Of a stretch of DNA of 64,000 bases, positions 37,506 through 48,462 are shown one piece after another. The notes beneath the pieces were generated by a model that worked only from the letters and a program-made list of their open reading frames with translations, was not told where the DNA came from and ran no database searches. The first letter of the stretch is position 1; every line of letters starts with the position of its first letter. A program made the position numbers and the translations under genes. The stretch comes from Fomitopsis serialis (taxonomy: Eukaryota; Basidiomycota; Agaricomycetes; Polyporales; Fomitopsidaceae). The stretch is taken from positions 186,001 to 250,000 of the forward strand of contig NW_025954991.1 of NCBI RefSeq assembly GCF_022376445.1, given 5' to 3'.

Positions 37506-39271
37506 ATGGGCTACATCCCGCAGCATGCGCTGGAAAATCTACGAAAATACTCGTATAAGGGAGTAGACAAGTGAGTGACATGGTCGAGTGGGTAGGTGGA
37601 AACCGGATTGAGGTGGCTCGTGTGATAGATCTCTGGTCTCGCGATACCTCCTCCAGCCGTTCTGGAACTGGTTCGTGACGCTCTGGCCGACGTCCGTCGC
37701 CCCAAATACAGTGCGTATACCGTATCCTCCGGTTCCGTTGAGCTAATATTCATCCTTGACATTGAACGTAGATTACATTATCTGGCTTGTGCCTCGTACT
37801 AATCAACTTCGCGACGCTGTTGTACTACGATCCGGCGTATCTGACAGACCAGGAGGGAGCAGGACCACCGAGATGGGTGTACTTCACGTATGTATCATGC
37901 GTTCTCTTTTCGTGGAGTAACATTGACCTCGACTGATCAGGTGGGCTTTGGGTCTGTTCTTCTACCAAACATTCGATGCGATAGATGGGTAGGCGGAACA
38001 ACCAGCTGTTGGCGTGAACATGCTAAGCGAGGGCGGCAGAAAGCAAGCACGACGGACTGGCATGGCTGGCCCTCTGGGCGAGATGTTTGACCATGGTGTG
38101 TGCCCTATCCTCTTATCGAGAGCCCCACTCATGGGCACCTCAGGATGCGACGCACTAAACACCACTGTATGCCCACCACCCCTATTCGTATGACCCCCAT
38201 CCAACTTTCCCCCGCTTCCTTTCTAGCTCGAAGCGATTCTGACATGTCGCGCACTCAACCTCGGGCGGTCATGGTGGACGATCGCCTCGCAATGCGCGAC
38301 GCTCGCGAACTTCTACCTCTCTACGTGGGAGGAGTACCACACGAGCCAGCTCTTCCTGGGGTACTTCTCGGGACCCGTAGAGGGTATCCTGATGGTTGTG
38401 GGGATTTACTTCATCTCGGGCGTGTTTGGTGAGTGGTGGCGTGTCCTGGTTTGGGGTGTGAGGTTGAACGTGAGGCTGTAGGGGCCACGTTCTGGGACCA
38501 GCGCTTCCTTGACGTCACTCGGCTGAGGAACGTACCCGCGATTGAGCAGAGGATACCGGACATTGCATTGAACGAGGCGTTCATGGCTTTTGGTGCACTT
38601 GCACTTGCATTCAACATCGTTGTCAGGTAGCTAACTTGTCCACCTCTCTCCTATCGCCTTGGCTGACGCTGTCCCGCACAACCAAATAGTTACATCAATG
38701 TCTTCAAGCACCGCTTATCTATCAAGCAAAATCCATTCTCGCCGCTCATCTTCCTGCTGCCCTTCCCCATTTCTGTCTTGACGGAGATCGCTTGGCTGTC
38801 CGCCCCCTCCTTCAAGGACTCGGCGATCCTGCACTCGCCGCTCGTTATTCCGTTCATGAGCTCGTGGGGATTGCAGTTCGCCCACCAAGTGAGCAGGATG
38901 ATCCTTGCCCATGTCACGAAGCAGCCATTCCCGTGGTGGGACTCGATGTGGATCTGGAGCATCGTGGGTGCGGTGGACGCTAATCTGCCTATCCTGCTCG
39001 ACCGGTGAGCGCCCGGTTGTCTACGCTCACTTGTTGGACCGTTGCTCATGACTCGTGCGACAGAGAGCCACTCATACAGAACTCGCGACGCAACACGGCG
39101 ATCTTTGTCTATCTGACGCTCGTAGTGTCTTTCCTATCATACGCGAGGTTCTGCACGTTGGTCATCAAGGACATCACGAACTACCTCGGCATCGCGTGCT
39201 TCACGGTGCGTAAGAAGGACAGGAGCGGCGAGTGGGTCGAGGCGTCCGCGGTGGACGCGAAGAAGCACTGA
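37506..39271 (+). CDS. CPT1: CDP-alcohol phosphotransferase (choline/ethanolamine phosphotransferase)
   Basis: Last step of the Kennedy pathway: transfers phosphocholine or phosphoethanolamine from the CDP-alcohol to diacylglycerol in ER/Golgi membranes. The ATG at 37506 starts MGYIPQHALENLRKYSYKGV in a short first exon, then SLVSRYLLQPFWNWFVTLWP. The complete signature is present: DGKQARRTGMAG, then GEMFDHGCDALNTT (DGx2ARx8Gx3Dx3D). The C-terminal half has several hydrophobic segments (FMAFGALALAFNIVVSYINV, NPFSPLIFLLPFPISVLTEI, VYLTLVVSFLSYARFCTLV) and ends SAVDAKKH. Seven or more short introns, no missing base. CPT1 and EPT1 have overlapping specificity and cannot be separated by sequence here. 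Pieces of this gene recur behind both terpene synthases. Confidence 0.9.
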
Positions 39272-40455
39272 GTGCCGCTGGCGCTTTGGGGATCGTCGTC
39301 CGCGAGAGTAACTTCTCTCGGAGACTCGGACGCCTCCCTGCACACGGTGATGATAATGGTGGGTCATGACTGCATGCCTCGGACGAAAGTCATGTCTGCG
39401 ACGATCTACATCTGCAATCACGAAAGTATCTGTAGGTAATGCCTATCATCTAGTACGTTACAGCGAAACAGAACAATTGAAACAAGCATGTACATTCACA
39501 ACATCCATCAGCGGCAGTTTCGTCGCCGAAGTGTTGCGAGCAGCGATTTTCTCCGAAGACGCAAATAATTGCCAGCGTTGATGCAAGCAGTGCGAAGTCC
39601 TGGAGGAGGCTCACCATTGAAGATGCTCTGGAGGGCGTTGCTGAGGAGGCATTGTACAGGGCGCGCGACGCATTGGTATACATCTCCCCTTTGAATCTTG
39701 CGGAACTTCCAGTCATACAAGTACGCTTGCCGGCTCTTCTGGTCTGCAACGGAGGCTAGCCAACGCCGTATGGCACTGATCAGTTGTGTTGGAGGAGGAG
39801 GCAGGTAAGATTGGCCTCCTCCAGAGCACCCTGAGGACTTATCGCGTTACTCCTGTGGCTGAGCTGCGTATAGTCTTATACCAAGACCCTCCACACGGTG
39901 CTAGTGTGGGGGTTGTGTCGAACCTAGCGCTGCGTACTGTAAGGTCGATCACACATCTCAATCTCGCTGATCACCAAGCTGATTACGGATTTACAGTCGT
40001 TTTGCCTAATGGTTGTCGCGTGCGCGCGACGAGAAACTTGGCCCTCTTTGGCTGACCCCGACACCACCGAAGCTGGTCAGTCCCGTTGTTTGCGCAGAGC
40101 CCACAGAGTAGCCCATGATATTCTCTTCACCTCGGTCACGAAATCCATGACACATAGCCTGCATCCTCGCCACGGAATATGGAGTGTAACCAGCAAGATA
40201 CCAGGCATCCCGAACATTCCGGACGATGGGCCCAGGTGCTGTGGTCGTTCTGCCGATGTGTGCCGTGGTAGAAGTGGGCGGGGAGCCACGGCCCCACCTA
40301 TGCTAGTCAACGCGGGCGACACCCATCATGCAAACGACTGTAGCTCGTAGGATAGGCCCCTTATCCTACGAGCTAATCAGCATGGTGATAAGTGAGATTG
40401 ATGTGCTGCCACACCTCCGTCCAGACTTAAAGGGCAAGCAGCACGTAGACCGTAG
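39272..40455. other. Intergenic, partly duplicated 3' flank of the phosphotransferase gene
   Basis: The part around 39366-39530 (from catgcctcggacgaaagtca) is closely matched at 44790-44945, behind the second terpene synthase. The rest (39550-40455) shows no conserved coding sequence. The segment from about 40340 to 40375 contains an imperfect short hairpin around gtaggataggccccttatcc. Confidence 0.5.
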
Positions 40456-40563
40456 CCCATCATCCCAACCGTTGAAGTATTTGTCGGTCTCATATTAACA
40501 GGTCAGCGTCGAAGTCTCAGCTGCGAGCACCGGGAGTCACAAAGACTATAACAGCTTGCAGTC

Positions 40564-41705
40564 ATGCCGGGATCAACCCTCGACACTGGTAGTGCCATCC
40601 CGCAGAAGGTACAGATGTTGCCCATCGTATGAGGTCGTTCAGAAGCACTGACCTTGCTGCCCAGGACTCCATCGTAGACGTGGCCAAAGTCGCAATCCGA
40701 GAGTTCCTGCACAGAATGAATGTCGCACTCCCCAAATTCTCGCGCGACGCGGAGCTCGAGGCCAGAGTGGAGGCGATTACCCGCACCTGGCCTTTCGAGC
40801 AAAGTATCCGGCGGCACATTGTGACGGGCCTCGTTATCACCGAGGCGAGCTATCCACACGTGTCGGACATCGAAGCCAGGGTAGCCATAGTGATCTACAC
40901 AGCGCTCCTGATCGCGGTAGATAACCCAGAGCTATTCGACGCTGTGGGTGCGCAAGACTTCCACCGGCGGATATGCGACGGGTCCCTGCGAGACGACCGG
41001 GGGCTACTCGGCGAAGCCGCGAAAGTCATCATCGACATGGACAAGTTCTACTCCAGCTTCTGCGCGAGTAGTATTCTTTCGGCCACGCTGCGCTACTTGA
41101 ATGGGGAACTGATCGGTAATCCGGAGAGCAAGATGTTTGTGGAGCCAATCTCGAAGGCATTTGTGGATTTCTCTCGTAGCATGACCGGCACTGCGGAGGC
41201 GTACGCGGCATTCATATGGAGCAAGGGAGACTTTCCGAACGATAACTCGTACATCCAAGTCTTCCCGTAAGTTATAATGACTGTTTCCAGGAAATGAACA
41301 CCCGCTGAATTATTTGTCATCTACCAAGGGACGTATGCTTGTACATCAACCACGGAAAGTGAGTCACGTACCGCGGAACCGGACACTTGGATCTAACTGA
41401 CACACCACCGTAGTGATGTTTTATCCTTCTACAAGGAGGAGCAGGACGGCGAGGTCACGTCTTACATTCACGCACGGGCGCACGTAACGGGAAAATCCAC
41501 CCCTGCCACGCTGCGCGAAGTCATCGACGAGGTCGTAGCTGCTGCGGAGCGCATCCGTCGCACGCTCGGTGAAGGACCAGCGAGGGAGGCTTGGGACAGT
41601 TTTGAGCGGGGATACATCGGGTTCCATGTAGGCGATCCTCGATACCGGCTGCAGGACATAATCGGCGCGCATTGGGAGTACATGATAGATGCGACAACAT
41701 TCTAG
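40564..41705 (+). CDS. TRI5-like sesquiterpene synthase, copy 1
   Basis: Class I terpene cyclase of the trichodiene-synthase-like group (PF06330 type) that would cyclise farnesyl diphosphate. Exon 1 (40564-40608) encodes MPGSTLDTGSAIPQK. Exon 2 starts at 40665 with DSIVDVAKVAIREFLHRM. A micro-exon PDVCLYINHG lies between two introns, and the last exon has NDVLSFYKEEQDGEVTSYIH, ending IDATTF. The NSE metal-binding triad is clear (ND..S...KE). The Asp-rich motif is atypical: the helix reads YTALLIAVDNPELFD, where family members usually have DD. Other landmarks are AAFIWSKGDF and DSFERGYIGFHVGDPRYRLQ. About 320 residues, no missing base. Almost identical to the copy at 43330-44471, so the duplication is recent. 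The product is unknown. Confidence 0.85.
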
Positions 41706-41784
41706 ACTGGTGTTATTTGGGTCTGCGTTGGACATAGGAGTACTCACAAATATGCAACATACTCACTGAATCAGCGCACACAAT

Positions 41785-41853
41785 GTCCTGTTTCTGTCTT
41801 GACGGAGGTCGCTTGGCTGCACGTCCGCACCCTCTCTTAAGGACTCGGCCGAC
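41785..41853 (+). pseudogene. Short phosphotransferase gene fragment behind terpene synthase copy 1
   Basis: About 70 nt beginning ctgtttctgtcttgacggag and running through ggactcggccg match the phosphotransferase exon at about 38769-38825 (encoding SVLTEIAWLSAPSFKDSA), with substitutions and an indel. It ends abruptly at unrelated sequence. It marks the end of duplication unit A. Confidence 0.65.
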
Positions 41854-41929
41854 ATATGTGCAGTGGGGTTACACATAATCTAGGATACGGTGGTAGACTC
41901 ACAACACTTGCAGCTTCCCGGAATCGTTC

Positions 41930-42720
41930 GTGGTCCGGTTGCTGCAACGCCCGCGGAGATACTGAAGGAGATATTCTGCCAGCATCCCAGGCGCACCGAC
42001 CGAAGGACAATATAAGTACCCCCCCTTCACGTCGGATCTCACAGATGCAGCTACGACAAACGAGGCGTTTGTACGCGCCATTGCTGGATCGTGAATACGC
42101 ATGTCTGTCGGCAATGGCGCGTGATAGCCCTCCGCTGTCCTCGCCAATGGAGGAGGCTCGACATGTCTCTGAAAGCGGAGTTGATGCCCGAGCTCGTTGC
42201 GAGGTCTGGAGAGGGGCCGCTCGAGGTGACAGCATATCTCAAACCGCCGGTCTACAAATTTGGTCGTGATTGGAGGAAGTCAGAGGAGTATGAAGACTCA
42301 CAGGCTAGGGCCCTCGCAGTGCTGCTCGGGTGATTTCCGAATGAAGCCGCGCTCAACGCGGTTCTCAATGCGTGCCAGTGTACGCAGCCTGAGGACCCCC
42401 CGGATGCCGTGCTAGTACGTAGTTGCCGCTGTCGCCATCCACCCAAGATCTCCACAACTCGCATATGCGGAACTAGTACGGCCCTCGCTCAAGACGTTGG
42501 CTTACTCAGGGTCGCAAATTCGAGGTGTCTGACGTGCAGTGGTGGGCCTGCGACCCTGAGTGACTTGCTATCATCGTATCTTGGACTAGAGTGTCCATTG
42601 AGTGTCTGAACTGAGGATTGGTCTGCTCGCGAATTCGTGGTGCTGAGCAAGCAAAGGTCAGGCTCACCCGATAAGCGAGCTCTTTCGAAGGCGATATCAG
42701 AACGGTTTGCAAAGGGCAAA
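41930..42720 (+). pseudogene. Degenerate F-box gene of a different subfamily
   Basis: Fragments in several frames look like an agaricomycete F-box protein of the VCRxWRxIA type, unlike the paralogues elsewhere in the window. AEILKEIFCQHPRRTD (about 41953-42000) resembles the F-box start, then VCRQWRVIALRCPRQWRRLD and LKAELMPELVARSGEGPLEV (42100-42240), then KSEEYEDSQARALAVLLG and a stop. Further frames appear fragmented as far as about 42720. The frame breaks are several and not clearly third-position losses, so true decay is more likely here. It sits between the two terpene synthase copies. Confidence 0.5.
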
Positions 42721-42840
42721 AGAAGACTTCAGCAGATACGCCTGGCATATGTCACTCAGTGGTCGGTGTGCGGCCATCCTGCCAACGCCGGGACACAAGC
42801 GGGACATTCTTTGAATACGTCGGAATCATGTGCTCAGGCT

Positions 42841-42869
42841 TGAACGTTTGAACGTTTGAACGTTTGAAC
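42841..42869. repeat. Short tandem repeat, 8-nt unit
   Basis: Three full copies of tgaacgtt and a partial fourth in a row, in intergenic sequence between the terpene synthase copies. Ordinary microsatellite; possible length marker. Confidence 0.85.
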
Positions 42870-43329
42870 CTTGTATCTAGCTGTCAAGGGGGAGTGCTTG
42901 ATTGAACGACAGTTGCGGAGGAGGAGGCACACGTCAAGGGAGTGAGCCAGTGTGACACTAGGCTTCTATCTTTCATGGCGAGCGTATTACGAGCGTGGGT
43001 AGCTGCGTAGGCAGCATGCTCATTCTAGTACCAAGTGTTCCTACATCTCAACACGCCGTAGTCATAACTGGCAGTGCTCCACTATGCTTCGAGCATGATG
43101 GATGCTACTGCATCTGGTTTCATCGCGGACGTGTTGCTAGAGTTATGAAATGTCCACGACGCGCCTAGGCTCAGGCTGCAGGTACATAAGGGAACAGTAG
43201 TGCGCAGATCGTGGCCCTCATCCCAACCGTCAAAGCATTAGTGAATCTCATATCAACAGGTCAGCGTTGAAACATTGAGGTCTCATCTGTGAGCAGCGGA
43301 ACTCACAAGGATTATCACAGCTTGCAGTC

Positions 43330-44471
43330 ATGCCGGGATCAACCCTCGACACTGGTAGTGCCATCCCGCAGAAGGTACAGATGTTGCCCATCGTATGAGG
43401 TCGTTCAGAAGCACTGACCTTGCTGCCCAGGACTCCATCGTAGACGTGGCCAAAGTTGCAATCCGAGAGTTCCTGCACAGAATGGATGTCGCACTCCCCA
43501 AATTCTCGCGCGACGTGGAGCTCGAGGCCAGAGTGAAGGCGATTACCCGCACCTGGCCTTTCGAGCAAAGTATCCGGCGGCACATTGTGACGGGCCTCGT
43601 CATCACCGAGGCGAGCTATCCACACGTGTCGGACATCGAAGCCAGGGTAGCCATAGTGATCTACACAGCGCTCTTCATCGCGCTAGATACCCCAGAGCTA
43701 TTCGACGCTGTGGGTGCGCAAGACTTCCACCGGCGGATATGCGACGGGTCCCTGCGAGACGACCGGGGGCTACTCGGCGAAGCCGCGAAAGTCATCATCG
43801 ACATGGACAAGTTCTACTCCAGCTTCTGCGCGAGTAGTATTCTTTCGGCCACGCTGCGCTACTTGAATGGGGAACTGATCGGTAATCCGGAGAGCAAGAT
43901 GTTTGTGGAGCCAATCTCGAAGGCATTTGTGGATTTCTCTCGTAGCATGACCGGCACTTCGGAGGCGTACGCGGCATTCATATGGAGCAAGGGAGACTTT
44001 CCGAACGATAACTCGTACATCCAAGTCTTCCCGTAAGTCATAATGACTATTTCTAGCAAATGAACGCCCGCTGAATTATTTGCCATCTACCAAGGGACGT
44101 ATGCTTGTACATCATCCACGGAAAGTGAGTCAGGTACCGCGGAACCGGACACATGGATCTAACTGACACACCACCGTAGTGACATCTTATCCTTCTACAA
44201 GGAGGAGCAGGACGGCGAGGTCACGTCTTACATTCACGCTCGGGCGCACGTAACGGGCAAATCCACCCCTGCCACGCTGCGCGAAGTCATCGACGAGGTC
44301 GTAGCTGCTGCGGAGCGCATCCGTCGCACGCTCGGTGAAGGACCAGCGAGGGAGGCTTGGGACAGTTTTGAGCGGGGATACATCGGGTTCCATGCAGGCG
44401 ATCCTCGATACCGGATGCAGGACATAATCGGCGCGCATTGGGAGTACATGATAGATGCGACGACATTCTAG
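43330..44471 (+). CDS. TRI5-like sesquiterpene synthase, copy 2
   Basis: Same gene structure as copy 1, with exon 1 at 43330-43374, exon 2 from 43431, the micro-exon PDVCLYIIHG and the last exon beginning NDILSFYKEE. Differences are few: for example MDVALPKFSRDVELEARVKA against MNVALPKFSRDAELEARVEA, YTALFIALDTPELFD against YTALLIAVDNPELFD, and HAGDPRYRMQD against HVGDPRYRLQD. The second position of the Asp-rich motif is Thr here (Asn in copy 1). The NSE triad is intact. No missing base, so both copies could be active. The flanks and introns are duplicated as well. Confidence 0.85.
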
Positions 44472-44548
44472 ACTGGTGTTACTTGGGTCTGCGTTGGGCA
44501 TAGGAGTACTTACAAAGATTCAATATACTCACTGATTCAGCGCACACA

Positions 44549-44880
44549 ATGTCCTGTTTCTGTCTTGACGGAGGTCGCTTGGCTGTCCGCACCCTCCTTC
44601 AAGGACTCGGCCGCGATCTTGTGGCACTCGCCGCTCGTCATCCCGTTCGTGAGCTCGTGGGGATTGCAGTTCGCCCACCACGTGAGCAGGATGCTCTTTT
44701 CCTATGTCACGAAGCAGCCGTTTCCGTGGTGGGGCTCAATGCGGATTTGCAGCATCGTGGGTGCGGTGAACGCCATTCGGTCAAACTCCATGCCTCGGAC
44801 GAAGGTCATGTCCGCGACGATCTACATCTGCAATCACGAAAGTGTCTGTGGGTGATACCTACCTTCTAGTACGTTAGAAC
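44549..44880 (+). pseudogene. Phosphotransferase gene fragment behind terpene synthase copy 2
   Basis: Matches the C-terminal exons of the gene at 37506-39271 (SVLTEVAWLSAPSFKDSA, SSWGLQFAHHVSRMLFSYVT, KQPFPWWGSM and SIVGAVNA). It then jumps, relative to the parent, over about 360 nt to the downstream flank starting catgcctcggacgaaggtca. It has no start and lacks the catalytic signature, so it cannot encode a working enzyme. It shows that the terpene synthase block was copied from, or next to, the phosphotransferase locus. Confidence 0.75.
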
Positions 44881-44950
44881 GAAACAGAACAATTGAAACA
44901 AGTATGCACACTCACAACACACATCAGCGGCTGTTTAGTCGCCGAGTGTT

Positions 44951-45255
44951 ACGAGCAGTGATGCTGTGTTCCTATCCAGTGCGCGACGATGATGGCGCCC
45001 CGACGAGCTCTCGGAAATGTAGCAGCAAACCGCGGTGAGGTCGCTTGTGTATCCACGACTTCATACGATGTTATGACTGCCTCAAGTTGCGAAGTCATTT
45101 GTTGAGTATTGCGCCGTGCGTCGTCCGTTCCGAGTTGGTTGAAGGAAAGATCTCGGGGTAGATGGGCGGAACGCGTTCGATAAGATCATTGATGCTTGTG
45201 ATCGAGTCAGTGCAGAGAGAAACGCCACGCACCGAAATTATTAGACTGCCTATTT
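44951..45255. other. Intergenic, promoter region of HisRS
   Basis: No recognisable coding or repeat feature. It lies between the end of the segmental duplication and the first possible start codon of the histidyl-tRNA synthetase. Confidence 0.4.
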
Positions 45256-47328
45256 ATGCTCGCTCAGGCAGTGCGAGCCTACACAGCGCGCCCGCATCGA
45301 TTCATCCCAGCAGCCCCACGAATACCTCACACATCCTTGATCCACTTTACCAGAAAGATGGCGAGCGTCAGCGCAGCGCAGTCACTGCAGGACGAGGTCG
45401 CGCAGCAAAAGGCCTTGTTGAAAGACCTCCAGAACCGGCAGGCGGACCCGGCGCTGCTTGAGGAGGCGAAGAAGAAGCTGGGTGACCTGCAGAGATCGTT
45501 CGCGCTCCTGCAGAATGCGATAGGAGGAGGGAGCAAGAAGAAGGAGCGTCTCCTACTGAAAACACCAAAGGTACGCACGATCGCCTCTGGTCCTCGCAAT
45601 GCACTCAAGCTCATCCAGATGCTGCGTTCATAGGGCACGCGGGACTATGGCCCGAACGAAATGCACTGCCGCGAGCACATCGAGCGCATTGTCAAGGATT
45701 GCTTCACGACGTACGGCGGCGGCTGCCTCGACACACCCGTGTTCGAGCGGAAAGACATCCTCGCGGGCAAGTACGGCGAGGACGCGAAGCTCATCTTTGA
45801 CTTGATGGACCAGGGAGGAGAGCAGCTCGCGTTGAGATACGACCACACCGTCCCGTTGGCACGGTATCTTGCGATGAACGGCGCGCAGGCGACACAAGCG
45901 AAGCTGTGGCAGGTGGGGAAGGTGTACCGGAGAGACAGCCCGGTCATGTCCAAGGGTCGCATGCGGGAGTTCTCACAAGCTGTACGTCAGCAGCATCATT
46001 CGAGTCTGCGTTGAGTTGCTCATGCTTATGCAGGACTTCGACATCGCCGGTGTCTGGGATGTCATGATCCCAGATGCGGAACTCATCAGCCTGCTGTGCA
46101 CGATTCTCTCAAAACTTGACGTTGGCGAGTTCACTGTCAAGATCAACCATCGAAAAATTCTGGACGGTATCTTCGAGGTGTGCGGTGTACCAGCAGACAA
46201 GATCCGGTCAATCTCGTCTGCTGTCGACAAGCTTGACAAGGTCTGTGGCAGCGCTTCACTACTAACGAAACCATGTCCTCACTTATGTTTTTCAGTTACC
46301 GTGGTCAGAAGTGAAGCACGAAATGACTGAAGTCAAAGGCCTCGACCCCGCCGTCGCCGACAAGATCGGCGAGTACGTCAAGCACAAGGGCGGGCCTGAG
46401 CTGCTCGAGCAGCTCATGGCCGACACCGCGCTCATGGCGAACGCGACCGCCAAGACCGGCATCAATGAGATGGCCATCCTCTTCGGGTACCTCCGGTCGT
46501 ACAAGGTGCTCGACCGGCTCTCGTTCGACATGTCCCTCGCGCGCGGGCTCGACTACTACACCGGCATCATCTACGAGGCCATCGTCGAGGCGTCCGCGCC
46601 GCCGGGCTTCAACGCCGCCAACGCGTTCGCGGACGCGCCTGCGGCCCCCGCGCCCGCTGCAACGCCGGAAGAAGAAGGCGAAGAAGGCGCAGACGGGGCA
46701 GGACGAGGAGGAGGAGATCGACGAGTCGACGGTGGGCGTGGGCTCGATCGCCGCGGGCGGGCGGTACGATAACCTCGTGGGCATGTTCACCGCCGCGGCC
46801 GCGGGCGAGGGCAAGAAGCCACCGACCCTTCCATGCATCGGCGTCAGCATCGGGCTGGACCGCGTATTCGCGATCGTGTGGCCGCGCTGGGTGAGCACGG
46901 GTATGCGGAGCAAGGAGACGATGGTGTATGTCATGGCTGCGGGCGATGGGCTGTTGAACGAGCGGGTGGAGCTCGTGCAGGAGCTGCGGGCAGCGGGGAT
47001 CAAGGTGAGCTCAACAAGACTGTCCGTGTATGTCTCTTCGGCTGACAGACTTTGCCAGAGCGACTTCCTCTTCAAAGCGAAGCCGAAGCTGTCAGCACAG
47101 TTCGCAGCAGGCGAGCGCGATGAAGTGCCATTTGCGATCATCCTCGGAGAGACTGAGCTCAAGGAGGGCCTCGTCACCGTCAAGGAGCAGCGCTGGGAGC
47201 TCGTTGACGGGAAGAAGCAGAAGATCGAGAGCGCGGACAAGGGCGTGAAGGTAAAACGCGCGGAGCTCGTGCAGTGGCTTAAGGACACGCCGACGATGAA
47301 GGAGTGGGACAGCGGGAAGTTCTTGTAG
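45256..47328 (+). CDS. HTS1: Histidyl-tRNA synthetase (possible dual cytosolic/mitochondrial)
   Basis: Charges tRNA-His; class II synthetase. The cytosolic form would start at 45358 ([20 protein letters not shown], a WHEP-like helix with [20 protein letters not shown]). An in-frame ATG at 45256 adds 34 residues ([20 protein letters not shown]...), rich in Arg/His/Ala without acids, a good mitochondrial presequence. Catalytic parts are [30 protein letters not shown] (motif 2 region), RYDNLVGMF, the HisA-type GLDYYTG and [13 protein letters not shown] (motif 3). The anticodon-binding domain is at the end ([20 protein letters not shown]). Introns lie near 45571-45633, 45982-46034, 46240-46295 and 47005-47058. 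In the Ala/Pro linker near 46666 the frame shifts; two absent third-position bases explain it (less certain because the linker is not conserved). Confidence 0.93.
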
Positions 47329-47526
47329 AACTAAGTGCTGCTTGTAAGGGGTTCGCGGTAGTATTTATTCGTCCTCATGCTGTTAGATGATCATCGCGTT
47401 TTCCCGAATACAACTGGTACATATATATCTACTGCTCTGTTCAGCCCGCTATTAGTTCGCTGTTAGCTTCGTTCCTTCCACTGCAGTGCACACACAACAC
47501 GACGACTGGACCCTAAATTCGAGAAC

Positions 47527-48462
47527 TCAGTCTTCGTCCTCAGAGCCAGAGCCAGATCCCGAGCCAGGCTCGTCGTCGTCGTCTGCAAGGGCATGAGTAA
47601 GAACCCACGAACGGACTAATTGGGTTCTGCGCACCATTCGCGATATCAGCATTCGAGATGCTGTTCTGCGCCCGAGCTTTCCGCATCAGCTGGCGGATCT
47701 CCATATCGACGTGATTGTCCTCGCGCAGCAAGTCAAACGCGGTCTCCCCAAACTTGTCCTTGATCCTACACACCGCAAATCCCCCTCAACGTCAGCGTTT
47801 CCGCTCGCGATGGCACAGGACGATAGGGTAGGAGACGCACGTCGTGTCCGCACCCGCTTCCAACAAGCTCTCGACTACGCTCCCCCGGGTGTCCTCGTCG
47901 TCTATGCGCATCGCGAGGTGCAGCGGGGTCGCCTTCTCGAGGCGGTTGACCGGGTCGACGTCGCATTCGTCGTGCGAGAGGATGTGCTCGAGCACGGTCA
48001 GGGAGACGTGAGACGCGCTGAAGCCGATCGCGGTCAAATGATTCCATGATCGAGGTGAAGGGCGAAACCACGCAGGGTGGGGGGAAGGAAGCACGGATGT
48101 GAGCGCCCGCAAGGGGGATCCGAGCAGAGAATGCGGTACATACTTACGCGTAGTGTAAGGCTTGGGGGAGGGCTCCCGTCAGCTACGCGATTCTGAGGGG
48201 GTAGGGGAGCGGCAAGTACCTGTGTTCCTAGTCTGCAGGCTACGCGTTAGCTGGTGGGCACGATGCGGGTAGGTGCTCGCGACGTACCCGTCTTGGTAGT
48301 TGATGTCGAATTTCCCTTCCTCGAAGACCTCGAGAAGGAGGTCCTCATTGTCGGTGCGCGCTGCAGCGAGCAGCCGTTCATCTGTATACCCCGAACCGGT
48401 CGTTGAACAGGAGTGTACTGAGACACCCATGCGCACGTACTGTTGGACGCTCCGTCTGCCAT
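47527..48462 (-). CDS. Ankyrin-repeat protein (YAR1-like?)
   Basis: Small multi-exon gene read from the ATG at 48462 (MADGASN), then NERLLAAARTDNEDLLLEVF and EEGKFDINYQDG. A tiny exon follows (48223-48234, GLGNTA after adding one base), then LHYA, then LTVLEHILSHDECDVDPVNR and KATPLHLAMRIDDEDTRG, a two-to-three ankyrin-repeat core. Next come IKDKFGETAFDLLREDNHVD and a C-terminal Asp run with Gly-Ser repeats and an acidic end. The stop is at 47527-47529. One base is missing at 48226 (GG? of Gly). The layout (ankyrin core plus acidic tail, about 200 residues) resembles the Rps3 chaperone Yar1, but the sequence match is not strong enough to name it. Confidence 0.7.

Larger units (their letters stand above)
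40456..44950 (+). repeat. Segmental duplication carrying terpene synthase and phosphotransferase fragments
   Basis: Unit A starts near 40456 and ends near 41853; unit B starts near 43217 and ends near 44950. Upstream flanks, the whole terpene synthase with its introns, the downstream linker and a piece of the phosphotransferase gene (from ctgtttctgtcttgacggag) are shared in the same order. Unit A stops after about 70 nt of the fragment, while unit B keeps about 330 nt. Offset between start codons is 2766 nt. Confidence 0.8.
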
